Source: Berberis thunbergii (taxonomy: Eukaryota; Streptophyta; Magnoliopsida; Ranunculales; Berberidaceae). Taken from it: 64,000 nucleotides of DNA. The stretch's first letter is position 1. Each line of letters opens with the position of its first letter. Positions 32,763-44,608 of the stretch are shown piece after piece. A program made the translations under genes and the position numbers. The stretch spans positions 434,001 to 498,000 of the forward strand of contig QNQO01000604.1 of NCBI GenBank assembly GCA_003290165.1. The letters are read 5' to 3'. The notes below the pieces were generated by a model. That model searched no databases. It was not told the origin of the DNA and worked only from the letters and a program-made list of their open reading frames with translations.

Positions 32763-32999
32763 ATGGTTAAGTACAGTGTCGTACAAATGTGTGTATTGTT
32801 TGTGTTTGTGTTGATCATGGTATGTTTGGAGGCAAGAGTTCTTTCTACTTCTCAAACAAAGATCAATAGCAAACTTATCCTAAGAAGGTTAGTTCACGAC
32901 CTCTCTAAATCGTCGAGTCACATGAACCAAGTCTCTAAGAGGTCTGCACCTGGGGGACCAGATTCTCAACACCACTCTCATTCACCATCCCAGGCATAA
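32763..32999 (+). CDS. CLE signalling peptide precursor
   Basis: This intronless 78-residue precursor has a signal peptide (MVKYSVVQMCVLFVFVLIMV), a short variable region, and a CLE box near the C-terminus: RSAPGGPDSQHH, preceded by Lys and followed by SHSPSQA. CLE precursors are secreted and processed to 12-13 residue peptides that are sensed by CLV1/BAM-type receptor kinases. GGPD and QHH place it near the CLE1-7 group, in which the box is usually RLSPGGPDPQHH. Three positions differ: Ser at 2, Ala at 3 and Ser at 9 in place of Pro. Pro-4 and Pro-7, the commonly hydroxylated one, are kept. I start at ATG 32763 because the signal peptide follows directly; an in-frame ATG at 32703 would add 20 residues ahead of it. 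Confidence 0.85.
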   Translation: MVKYSVVQMCVLFVFVLIMVCLEARVLSTSQTKINSKLILRRLVHDLSKSSSHMNQVSKRSAPGGPDSQHHSHSPSQA

Positions 33000-33680
33000 G
33001 GAAAGGCTAGGGACAATTCTAACCATGCTATATAATATTGGGAGACGACCTCTCTAAATCAGTGGATTTGTTGCTAGTGAGGGACAAGTACGAGGTTTTG
33101 GAACTTCTTCTTCTTCTGTTTCTTGAACTCGGGAGTGAATAGATGGAGAGTTCTTCACTCTGAGATGAGATGTTTGTAAGCCTTGATTTAGCTATGTTTC
33201 TCTCTACTCTGTATTGAGGAGTTGTTTGTATGCCATTTGCGGGTAGATTGGCATCAGTCATGTTGTCATAGTTTGTTTTTAGTTTTTAACCCTTGATTTT
33301 GCTATGTTCTCTCTACTATGTATTAAGGGGTTGTTTGCGTGCCATTTCCACTTAGCACGTAGATTGACTTCAATCATGTTGTCATAGTTGAGGTTTATAA
33401 CTGATGGATAATATTTCACTGAATGTTCTGAACTTCAACGATTCATTGGTTTTTAAGAGGGAAACAACTGTGACACAGTGACAGAACACTGAATCTAAGC
33501 AACTCTTCATGACGCCTATGAAATTTGCACTAAAAGATACAACTCCCTCTGTAAGAGACGCAAGTTACTATCACTCACAATTTTTATTTGTTATTATTAT
33601 TTTTTTTAAGTCAAGTAAAAGCAGAAAATAATTGGGATGATCAATAAAAGTTCAACAGTCATCGTTAGACTTAGTATCTA
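33000..33680. repeat. CLE downstream region with a ~105-bp tandem duplication
   Basis: About 33177-33284 and 33286-33390 are diverged copies; both contain CTTGATTTWGCTATGTT and ATCATGTTGTCATAGTT-like sequence. No gene is seen. Confidence 0.6.
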
Positions 33681-34478
33681 TCTATACTATAAAAGAAATT
33701 CATTGATTTTGGATTGTGAGACCCAAATCGGCTCTTTTGACAAATGCATCAGATCCCAAGGGATGTGTCCTTCTTTAACTATAAACGACGTACAATGTTT
33801 GGAGGAGTTTGAGTTTCTTCTTCCCGTATAACTTAGAACAAGGAAACTTTCCCGTTCAGAGCAATGATTCGCTCAAATGCACACTATCTTCTTCGAGGCA
33901 ACCTTCCATCCATCCATGGCACAAGAGGGTCAAATCTACATCAAGTGGTTGGTTTAATAGAAGGAGGTCTTGAATTCAACCACCATGAAACTCCAATATG
34001 CCCACCTGATCGAATTTAATGGATCCCAGAGTCTCTCAGAGATTGTTAAGAGCAGGAATGATTATGGAAGGATAAAGGGACAATCCTGATTGTTCTCGAA
34101 CAATCATCATGGTAAATAAATATTAATTTTCAAGGGACACTGTTAAAAGAAGTTTTGGGTCAAGAGAGATTGTTACGGCTTTAAGTTTAATCTTTAAATC
34201 AATCAACAAAGTTCTCAATTACCAGTAATGTACAACTCATCTTTATTATTAATGGGTTATAGTTTTATTCACAATTTTTTTTCCTTTTTGAATTTGCATT
34301 TTCTCTAATTTGGTGGACTAGGACAATGTGATAACTATGTGCTATTGTTTACCCATTTAAAACATTGATAAATTTCTTATCTGTGTCATGGAAACTATGT
34401 TAAAACAAGGGTACACAATCCTCCCTATTATGCTTACAATTGAAGGTGAGCACTGCAACGCATGCGTTTAAAAGCTAG
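33681..34478 (+). mobile_element. Short non-autonomous Helitron
   Basis: The left end is TCTATACTATAAAAG, preceded by A. The right end has a GC-rich hairpin, AACGCATGCGTT, followed 5 bp later by CTAG with T after it. A 5' TC end, a 3' CTRR end preceded by a short hairpin, and insertion between A and T without duplication are the Helitron rules. The 798-bp body has no Rep/helicase; a 64-codon frame at its left end is not recognised. Confidence 0.6.
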
Positions 34479-36996
34479 TCATAAATAATAATAACAAAAA
34501 ATTGTATTATTACAATGTGCTATGCTAAGGTTTCAACAACAGCCTCGACAAATACTCAACTAAAGTCCAATCCAAGTTTTGATCCACACCAAAATGTAAC
34601 CGAAGTCCATCCCAAGTTTGAAACATGTTAGTCCAAAAGTTCAGTGTAAAGATCAATTGAAATTGAATCATATCTGTTGGAACTCGACCCGATGAAGAGC
34701 TGGTTTTGATCCAAATCAAAACAGGACAATATTTTGACCAAAGTTTGATACTTGCAAAGTCCTAACAGAAAAAGATATGGAGTGCACCAAACAATTAGAG
34801 TTAGGATAAATCCGTCCAACTTGCACCCTATGAAAAGCTTTTATTACTTCATTGTATAAGCAGGGTTTGAAAAAGAATCGACTTAATTGATAGCTTAATT
34901 CAACAATACTATGGGAAGGGCTGAAGGATCAAAACAAATGATTTTGAGGTGCAGCCCAATCTGAAAGACAGCTGAGGCTGTCACAGAATACCTTAACATC
35001 AGCACAACATCCAAGTTATCGTCCAAACTGAAATGCAACTTAAGTCCATCCCAAATTCGAAATGTGTTAGAACAAACAGAATATGATACGGAGTGTACCC
35101 AGTCGATAAGACTCGCGTCAGATCAGTTGAAATTGCACCAAGTGAAGAGCTGGCGTGATGCCATTATATACCAATCTAGCGACTATAAAAATAATCATTA
35201 CATGGCTGGTCTGAGGGCAAAAAAATACCTTATAAAAGAACTTGTAAAGGTTTCTATACTATAAAAGGGAATCACTGGTTTTGGGTTGTGAGCTGTGTTC
35301 GAGCAGAACTCAGAATTTGGAAACATACAAGGAAGGTTTTGTAATAGAGATTCTGGATGACTTTGCTTAAGGCCTAAAATACTTTAGGATGCCTTTGAAA
35401 TATAAGTGCATTGACACAGATACTTCTAGGTAATATTGCAGCACTAGTAAGCGCTATATGCTAGTCCTGCAACGGTTTTGATAATACTGATATGTGTTTT
35501 TATTTTTTAAAGTTTGGCGCATAGCTTAATCTTTGTTATTATTACCTCGCAATATGAGACACTCCAAACTACTGGATAATATTACTTACTCCAATACACA
35601 ACTTACGCATTTTTCCAACAACCTCGGAAATTTTTGGCAAACCAATAAATCAAACATTTCATACAGCAAAGCTATAAACTGTATCTCCACCAAATCCCTT
35701 CTTTTTACAATGACATTGATGTATCTCGCGAAGAAGTGACAAGACACTTATTGTGGGATTGCTTCTCACCTGAAAGTGTGGTAGAACTGGAGGAATATGG
35801 GCCACATCATTCCTCCTTTTTCATCTGATTTTCATTCATGTGCTCAAACCTCCATCAGACTATCTTCTAACATGTTTTCCACGCCTTCAAACATATAAAC
35901 CAAAACACGTCCAAGCCTTCATTACCTCCATTTGCTGGAAATTCAAAAGGCTCCTTGGTCCTTAGCTGTAGATTAGATAATGAAGATACAATCGTGCTCT
36001 CCTTACTAGCTTGACACGGCCCAAGAAAATCATTTGAAGAGGAATAAACATAATAATGGCAAACCACTTTAACCTGACCAAACTTGAAACTTCCATATAT
36101 GAAGCATACCCACTCTTCTCATAATCTGGGAATCCCGTACTGAACCCCACCAAAACTACCCTGTGAACCTCTTTACAACCTTGTTACTGGTTTACCATAA
36201 ATACCAATGACTCCACTAATGATAACGCTGCTGGGCCAGGATGGATTATGCATAACTTCATTGGTTCAAGTGGGTGGGATGGAAGCACTAAGAAATACAT
36301 CTAATACAATTGTTTGTGCTATAGCAGTACCACATGGTTTCTTATATGCCCTATTCCTTATCTCCTTACCACAACAACAAGATTTACAGACTAGTTGAAT
36401 CGTCCAGCTCTAAGCATTCTAACTAACATCACATTCTAGAACTACCACTTATAAAAATTCTCCCAAGCATGTCAGATCGTCAACTTACTGATATCCATAT
36501 TGCCAAGAATCCATGAAATCAAATTGATAAAAATCTTTAAACTAGCATGCCAGCAGATTATCTAGCCATAGATGAAGTCTTAGGACACACATTAAAACAT
36601 CGTAAATCCACCTACATCTGAACTAGCTGCACTTGTTATCTCATATGCGAGGTTGTGCATAACATACATATCTAATATTCTTAACTGATTTTCACTTGAT
36701 AATAGATTATTAGAGGTGAAACATGATTGAATGGAAAAGTTGAAAAATGACTGCTTTCTCAAATGCAGATATCCCCTTTAAAGTTGAGATGTAATGTAAA
36801 CCTGATATGTTAGGAACAACATCCAATAATTTTATTTTTACTTTTACTATTTTATTTTTAAATCTATGTAGTTTAAATAAGTAGGCTTTGAGGGCAGTAG
36901 AAACATGTTGCCTAAGACCTTCCCATTTGTAGCATGTTAAGATGGTGGATGTCTCTTTCGACTTGTGATTTTGGTTAAAGTTGATTAGTAAAGGGC
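34479..36996. other. No gene; diffuse repeats, possible second Helitron
   Basis: TCTATACTATAAAAGGGAATC at 35253 resembles the left end of the Helitron above and could pair with CTAGT at 35461-35465, but no good 3' hairpin is seen and the flanking base is T. 34550-34630 and 35020-35070 share the motif AAGTCCATCCCAA. No coding gene is recognised up to the LINE. Confidence 0.35.
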
Positions 36997-37012
36997 AAGT
37001 ACCAAGAGACAG

Positions 37013-37545
37013 TTGGTCAGTTTTGCATGAGAAGATCTTGACTAAAGATAGGTTAAGAAAAATGGGAATCCTCACTGGGAGTCTTTGTGTGCTTTGCAAT
37101 GAATCTGAAGAGACTCTAGACCATTTGATGCTTCATTGCAGTTTCTCCAAATCCATTTGGCGCAGTTTCTTGGTGGAATTCGGGTTGAGTTTGATGTTTC
37201 AAGGTTCCATTCTAGATTGGCTAAGTTGGTGGTCTAAAGCTAATCCTTCAAGTCGGGGGGAGTGGTTATGGCGTAGGGTCCCTCACGTTCTCATGTGGTG
37301 TGTGTGGAAAGAAAGAAATCAAAGGGTTTTTGAAGGACTAAACAGATCCGAATACTCTATCTTTATCGAGATTAGAGAATTGCTGTGGAAAATGGGTACA
37401 ACTTGTAATTTATTTAGGGATTTGGGGTTTGACACTTTCATAGTGTCTTGGCATTCCTTGATATAGGAACGTTTCTCGTTGTAACTTGTTTTCCTTTCTT
37501 TCATTAATAAACATCTTCATGTTTGACCGTTTAAAAAAAAAAAAA
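37013..37545 (+). mobile_element. 5'-truncated LINE with 16-bp target duplication
   Basis: AAGTACCAAGAGACAG occurs at 36997-37012 and 37546-37561, directly around the copy. The body encodes the zinc-binding domain found downstream of plant LINE reverse transcriptases (zf-RVT type): KILTKDRLRKMGILTGSLCV, CVLCNESEETLDHLMLHC and VPHVLMWCVWKERNQRVFEG, a 161-codon frame ending at 37466. Then come a short 3' UTR, AATAAA at 37506, and a poly(A) of about 15. Only this tail end of ORF2 was copied, typical of incomplete target-primed reverse transcription. The frame is intact, so insertion is fairly recent. Confidence 0.85.
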
Positions 37546-37561
37546 AAGTACCAAGAGACAG

Positions 37562-38923
37562 GTGACGTCCTACAATAAGAATTGTGTTTATATCACATCA
37601 GTCTGGGAAGCTGAGAAGAACGTTGTACTGGGCCCTGAACAATCCTTTTAATTATCGTGACTTTTAATGTTAAATAAAATAAGTCGCTAGTCCCGAATGC
37701 CTTGTAACATTTACAACCTTATTGATTACAAAATTACCTTACAAATCAGAAGAAGCAGACTCCAAATTGATTCTTAGGGATCATTCCTCATAGATCTTTC
37801 TACTCAAATGTAACATACTGTTATAATTCATCGAACCTCGTTATTACAAACATACAAACTATTAACATAAAGGAACACCAGTAAACTTCGATGACTTGCT
37901 CATAAGATTAAGAGGTTAAGGAAGTTCCTTAGAAAAAATATATCAATATATCAGCATGAACCAACAGAGATAATATATAAAGATAAACAAAAGTAAATAT
38001 GTGAATATGTAATATACAAAATAAGTGCAAGCTCCATACAAAAGACCAGAGTACAGAGGGCCACTACACTGAAATGAACCCAGACAGGAGCTTTATACTG
38101 ATCAGATCTATATCACACATTGCTTCCAGCTTAATCTTGTATAGCTATATATTATCGAGTATATAAAAAAAAAAACATGATCTTTCCTAGGATTAATGTC
38201 AGATAGGAGGGGGAGATCAACAGGCAATGTTTCAACATTCAAGCCTTCCTTGCTATGGTGTAAGGTGTAAACCATTTTTGCAAAACATTAGCTTAATAAG
38301 CCCACCAATATGCTTACTTATAGTGTCACCAACACATGCAAAATAAACTAGACAGCCTCATCTAAGTTTGTAACGAGGAAGGTTGGATACTTGTCATGTC
38401 CAATGATGATGGAGCCATGTCGGGTAAAATTGGAGAACGATAGTGATTTCAGGTCTGGGGCAAAACCTCTTTACGGTGTTCCTAAGTCTTCTTAACCTAG
38501 CCTCTCTAGAAAGATTTATCATTTTTTTTCTTCTTCCAGCTAGTAGTTTTTTAGAGGGCTTGTTTATTATCTTATGTTGTTGGATTCTTTGCCGTTGTAT
38601 GATATGCCAGTTTTTCATTGGAGAGTGAAATTTGCTCTTCCTTTCCACTTTCAAGTATTTTAATTTTACTGACTATTTACCTATTTCACATGGTGACTGT
38701 TGTTCCAAGAAACTGGCTTAAGAAAGCTATCCGAAATAAAGAAAACGAAAAATTACCAGACTACAATTGATTAAAACCTCTAAGTATGTAACATGCACGC
38801 TTGGGCTAGAAAGGAAAATGAAAAGATGTAATGACTTAGATCATGTGATGTATTAAGAAATGTTTAAAGTACTACTTAAAAGTGTCTAAATAAAATAAAG
38901 ACAATATAAACTAAACGACATAC
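37562..38923. other. No gene recognised
   Basis: This is AT-rich sequence with short chance frames only; nothing recognisable. Confidence 0.4.
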
Positions 38924-40560
38924 CTAAGAAAAGATTTCTCACAGTCCTGGATTTGCTGCATTTTAGTCCATGTATCAATTACAGGTACCCCACATTCTTA
39001 TGCGACTGCAATGCGCACCTTTGCATAAGCACCAGCAGCTTCATTTGTTCTTTCTGGCAAACCTGATGCATTTTCACCATAAGCATGCCCTGCATCAAGA
39101 TTAAAATCCCATAAGTTATTCAATCAAAAGTTACAACCGAATGCTGCATTTGAAGAACAATAATTGATCTTAGAAATAGAGCAACTAGACAAAGGTTTCA
39201 AGGGCAGATGGTCATGTACCTAAGTCGTCCATCTTCATCAATAGGGGGTGGAGTCATGAGAAGAAGAACAGTAGTTGGCCATTGTTTCTGAAACCAATCA
39301 ACCAACAAACAATCAAACAAATCAAGCATGTTATGACTCTGTCTACAAAAAATAATACAAACAACACAATCATGCCCATGCAACAATAGCCCAAGGGTTC
39401 CCTCTTTGTTCATCACTTTAACTGTAGTGCAACAATATTGGGTCCCAAGTAAATCGCTGTATGTCTTAAACTAATGTATCTATCAATTTGGTTGGCCACA
39501 GTCGGCCATAGAAAGGGCCCACTCATTTGTGGTTGTGAGCCATTGATGTAAACAAGCACTAATGAGAATGGCTCACAACCACAAATGAGAAACATTGAGT
39601 TAGGACTTGCCACAAATGGTTGCTCTGGTCATACAAGTGCAAGTGATGTTTCAGCTTTCCTTAGAATATAATAATTACGTTAAAGATGATAGTGATGGGT
39701 CTTGTTAATGAGCTTCAGAAAGTTTATATGAGCATGCATAAACATGTTTCTTTTAGCATATTCTAATCTCAAGTACTCTGCTCTTTTCAACTAATTTCAT
39801 ATTCTAGCTACTTTCTTCTCAAAAGAAGATTCATGCTATAGCCATACTGATTTTCTATCAAAACTAAAGGCATGAAATGGTAAGAACAAACAATCTGTAA
39901 ATGAAATTGGTAAAAATTTTAACAGAATCCTGGTTTCTTTAAAGATCTTTAAAGACGGGTTCTATACTTCTATATACTTCTAAATAGAATGAGTCTAACT
40001 AAGAATTACAAGAATGCAATACACCATGGAAACAAGAAACAATGTCCAACTCCCTGAGGACGACGTTAATGGAATCAACATGTGTTTCAGTACTTGATCT
40101 CGACAGAAACCGCAACGTGCTTCAGGTTTTCGTATTTTGTATACAGTTCGTTCAACATAAGGTTTTTGTCGACTAGAATAATGACATACAAATGTGCATC
40201 ACCCCAGACTACCAATTGTTCAACGAAATTATTGAACCAAAACTATAGTCCAGATACAGACCTTCAACATCTTGTACGGACAAAACAAGAGCAACTTATA
40301 ATGTAGATCTACTGCAATACATGATCATCTAAGACTTGAAACTAGTAACCAAATTTGACTCCTCCTCCCTCGTTGAGAGACAACCAGTTTATTTTTGTTT
40401 ACGTTGACAAGATTAGTGAGAGAGACCCTATTAATAACAAGTAAGAAAACCAGACCTTGAAGGGGTTTGAGATTCCTGAAATACTCATCTCAGACACATA
40501 CTGAAACGAGTTGGTTCGATTAGGAAGACAAGCGTCATTGGCCTCAAATAATATCGTGCC
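38924..40560 (-). pseudogene. GDSL/SGNH esterase-lipase remnant
   Basis: Three exons on the minus strand keep family sequence and fitting splice sites: about 40560-40456 (FEANDACLPNRTNSFQYV), 39287-39220 (QWPTTVLLLMTPPPIDEDGR) and 39089-38924 (HAYGENASGLPERTNEAAGA, later CGVPVIDTWTKMQQIQD). They match the SGNH-hydrolase family of isoamyl-acetate-hydrolysing esterase type. The block-III GxND motif reads EAND, losing the Gly, and the last exon has a TAA near 39000 in place of a Lys codon (AVA-stop-ECG). The first exon with the GDS nucleophile and the last exon with the catalytic Asp-His pair were not found. It is a dead or dying copy. Confidence 0.7.
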
Positions 40561-40580
40561 TCGCAAATGCAATACCCGCA

Positions 40581-40919
40581 AAGAAAATGATCTTCACTTT
40601 CATCTTTATCTCTATGACAGTGATTGTGATTATTTTTTTTTTTTTAAAAGCGAGCTAGATTTTGAGGAACCAAAATCTTTATATAAATAAAACAAAAGCA
40701 AAAACAACAATAATGAGAAATGATTTGGATTGCTTGTGATTGCTTCTGATGACTCTCTAAAACAACTAGCAAGCTAAGTTGAAGAAATGATTTGGTTTTG
40801 CAATCCCAATGGGGTAAGGACGTTTCGTCAATTTTGGACTTGAGAAATGCATGGTGGAGACGAGTTGATGGATTGCTTTAGATGCCACGTTGCGAAAGAA
40901 AGAACGAGCATCGGAAATA
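40581..40919. other. No gene; flank of the hAT insertion
   Basis: This short stretch has a T-run at 40636-40645 and no coding frame of note. It reads on across the hAT element at 42256. Confidence 0.4.
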
Positions 40920-40927
40920 CATCAGAG

Positions 40928-42247
40928 TAGGGGTGGGCAAACGGGTCAAGGATCCGTGGATCGTTTTGCTCTAAACGGTCTGGATTTTAATTTTATGTTT
41001 TTAGATACGGTTCGGATCCGTTATAAAACAGTCCGGTCCAGGTTCATAATTTTTAAAAAGAAACGGTCCGGGTTGGACCCGTTTCAGATCCATTTACTAA
41101 AAAAAACCTAACTATTATACTTTAGGTTTCTCCCAAAAAAACCTAAAATCACATAGATCTGGATCTGGCTACCTTTCTTCCAAAGGAGGATGAGGATGAA
41201 GGAGGATGAAGTTTCTGTTATGCTTGTTTTCTTCTTCTTATTCTCCTTAATAGCTACTTTCTCTATCTCTGTCTCGGGAAGAAGCAGCAGCAGCGAGCCA
41301 GCAAGACCAAGAAGAAAGTGCACTTGAAGCTATTGTTTCAAAACATTGATGTTCTCTTGGTTGAACAGGAGGTAGTGGGTGATGATAAGACTGCACTTGA
41401 AGTTGTTGTTTCAGCCAACGAAGAACTCGTTAAGCTTCGTCAAGAGGTTGCAGCTCTGCAAGATTCCTCTGTCGCTGGAGATGGGGAAGGCGGTGATGAT
41501 GAGGATGGTGCTGATGCAAGTGAGAAGCTTGCAGAGTTGTATGACAAGTTGCAGTTTACGGGTTCAGATGCAGCACTCAATTACGAACAGTCTGAGAACA
41601 AAAAAAAACACATGCTCACTTCGCGCTTTCTCAAGGAACCCAGAAAGACATGTCGATAACCAATGGCTTCGCTGGTGAGTTTACTCCAAATTTTCTATCT
41701 TTATCATTCAATTGGTCCTAATTCCGTTGTGGTCTGTGTTGTTTGAATTGATATGATGAAGTAATTCGTTCTCTCCGTGATTAGAATAAAACCCAGTTAT
41801 CTCTTTGCATTTTTCTACAATGGGTTTTGTTTGACATTGATATAGTTTGGTTTTATCTCTTCCGGGGGTTTGAAAGAAACCCAACTTTATGATACTATTG
41901 AGTATTGACATCTGGGGGTTTGTCAATGAAGAAGAATAACCTTTCTTTTGATACCCAGTTGTTTTCTGTTTCAGTTACAGTCATGGATAATATGTTTTGT
42001 TTGGGCACGCCATATGTATGAGGAAATGCCTGTTTAATTTATCCCAAATAAATACTGAGGTTTTTTTGTTTTAATTTAATATGTTTTTTTAATGAGGAAC
42101 CGTCGGAATCGGACTGTTCCAAACGGTTCGAGTTAGGTTCGGTTCCAATGTTCAAAATGAGGGGATCTGGACCGGACCCGTTAATTTTAAACGGTTCGAG
42201 TTAGGTTCCTCCAAATTTGGAATTGATTCGGACCGTGCCCACCCCTA
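40928..42247. mobile_element. hAT element carrying an ABCF gene fragment
   Basis: The ends are TAGGGGTGGGCA and its exact complement TGCCCACCCCTA; CATCAGAG is duplicated at 40920-40927 and 42248-42255. These are hAT marks, and the TIR is the same as in the element at 18135-19378 apart from one base. Subterminal regions are rich in CGGTCCGG and ACGGTTCGAGTTAGG motifs. There is no transposase. The middle is taken up by an ABCF-like gene piece, so this is a gene-capturing hAT element. Confidence 0.88.
41290..41640 (+). pseudogene. Captured ABCF (GCN-type) fragment
   Basis: The frame encodes QNIDVLLVEQEVVGDDKTAL, VVVSANEELVKLRQEVAALQ and, after an acidic GEGGDDEDGADASEK run, KLAELYDKLQFTGSDAA. 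This is the linker of an ABCF-type soluble ATPase of the GCN/ABCF4 kind, which acts in translation control, not transport. Neither Walker motif nor the signature loop is included. The captured part continues to about 41640 in a changed frame. Upstream of 41318 the frame starts inside captured sequence, so the 113-codon ORF is not a true gene. Whether it is transcribed from the element is unknown. Confidence 0.75.
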
Positions 42248-42255
42248 CATCAGAG

Positions 42256-43895
42256 TAGGAGAGGAGGCAACCGACGTGTTTATCGCTTCACTTTCTATGG
42301 CTGGATAACTTAGCGGTCAAATTCGATCAAGTAAAATATAAAATTAGATTGCGAGGGTGTTTGTTTTTTGTCTTAATAGACTTAATAATAAGAAGTGGTC
42401 CCTTGTTTAGAATGTATATTTTTAGTTCTAATATTAAGTTCAACTTTTGATTAGAGTAATTACTAGGGAAGCGCTAATCGCTTAAGATTGAGTGTTGACT
42501 CATAAATTATTAACTTTAAAATAATTTTGTAATAACAATTGTTGTCCCATCTTCTTAAAAATAAGTAGGGCTAAAATTTGACGTACACCTTCATTATCTT
42601 CACCAAGCGTTGTTATTTTACATATCTTCATAAGGACTCTTCAACGGTAAGAAACTTATCTCGTTTCTCTCTTTCATTTTTGTGTGTTTTTTCTCTGTAT
42701 TTTCCAAACATTTCTTCATCTCTCCAACCCTCTCATGTATATTATCAAGTTTTCATTATGTAGCATGTAGTTTTGAAAACTTTGACAAATATAATTGATC
42801 ACCACCGTATGTTAGGTTTCCAACCCACCATCTATATTCCTGTATGTGTCTCCTCAATAGGGTAAAATTGTCAAACAATTCACATTCAACACCTAAAAAC
42901 AAACATTTTTTTTATTTTATAGCTTATGAATAGCAACGCATTCAAAAGCAAAATAAACAGTTCATTCAGAAGCTTGATAAGAACTTCTAACTCCAATTAG
43001 AAGTTAGCTTCTAAGCACTTAAAAAAAAACCACCTAAATCTTTGAAACCATGAATCCCTCCCTGATTAAGAACACAATTTTTTGGCTCGTGAGTTCAGGG
43101 GTAAATTATTGTACTTTTAAATGTTTTTGGAATGATTTGAACTTTGGACTCATCTACCTGAGTTTACCACCTAAATTAGCACATTTGATATTGGTCTTTG
43201 ATTTTGAATCGGATCGTAGCCCTTACAAAACTAAGCTTGGGGTTGAATTTCACTTGCAGAAAAAAAAAATGAGCCATCAACTTGAGATTACACAATAATG
43301 CAAAATGATTATTACTCAATCTCCCAAGATGATGTTCTTGGATGCATTTCTATTGTTGTTTCTCCAACAGTTTTTAAGTAATTGTAAAACAAATTTTTCT
43401 TGGTCAATCTCAACCTCAATCTCATACACGCAAACAAAATCATCATGTCAACATTTGAAATCTGAAGACAATAGAATATGCGGAACAAAAGACAATAAAT
43501 TGTCACATCCCTTTCGCTCCATGGAATCACTTAAGGATGGATTCTTTCTATTTGGAATTCATTTCTTCCATGTACACTATATAGGAACATCATTTTAAGA
43601 GATTGTGATTTTCATTGTCCTTTTTTTTTTATTGAAATTCTCTATCAAGCTCCAAACCGAAAGTTTATAAAATCATTATACCTTTGTATACTACCCCAAG
43701 CTCCCTACACTATGGCATCGTTATCAGTATGATCAACTCTATAGATTCATTTGGACAAAGCATTCATAGCATTGATTCAAACAGTTAAATTGTGTTATTA
43801 GTGACGAAATAATTTTGCTATAAAGCAAACTACCTTGTTATAGTTACACATGCTCATTCAACATCAATAGTCTACAAAAATGTCAGCGTTTTGTA
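42256..43895. other. No gene recognised
   Basis: This is AT-rich intergenic sequence with short frames only. A small foldback, AACTTCTAA..TTAGAAGTT, is at about 42982-43005. Nothing else stands out. Confidence 0.4.
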
Positions 43896-44289
43896 TGTAA
43901 GAATTTAAATGGATCTAATCATGCTTTACACAAACTCAACAAGCAATTAGATCAATGCGGAAAAATAGAAGTGATTGAAACATATCTCTAGCCATTGTCT
44001 TTTCAAACTCAAACTCTGATTTATCAGTGTTTTGTGTTTTGGTGCTTCTAAACTTTGAAATCACTCACATAGATGGTGTAAAACTGAAAGGTTTTCAAGT
44101 GAGAGAGTTTAGGGACCAAATACAGTATTAATAGTAGAGTTCCCATCAAACTCAAAACAGCTATTAGATTTGTTGCCACAAAATCAAGAATACATGGGTT
44201 GTACCTGTACAGAAATTGGAAAGACTAGTTCAACGTGGACCATTTGTTGAAAAAATGATTCTCTAATCCTTCAGGAAAAAAATCCAACA
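43896..44289 (-). repeat. Copia B LTR (left; 3' LTR of the element)
   Basis: This is a direct repeat of 50201-50573, with indels near 44180-44210. Confidence 0.85.
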
Positions 44290-44608
44290 TTCTCCCACTT
44301 GGTCCATACGTTTTACCTAATGTCTTAACTTAATCTCATTCAACATAATCCTTAAAGAAACAATACATGAATTTTGGCGATAAGTCTTCTAATAACGAGT
44401 ATTACCTTCCATGTATTACTATGCATTTAATTTAATTCTCAAGTATTATTCTATATATGACAATTTTACTTAATGAACAAACTCTATGTTTATTCTTTGG
44501 TCCTATACAGATTCATTTTCTCAAAACAAATTAAGGTGCACACAAATATGAGAAAATACCATAATAAATAAGAATCCCATAAAATAAAGTTGTCCATACA
44601 ACGAAAAA

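Noticed and set aside
33028..33261. Minus-strand 77-codon Ser/Arg-rich ORF
   Set aside because: It overlaps the CLE downstream duplication and has no homology; a shadow frame.
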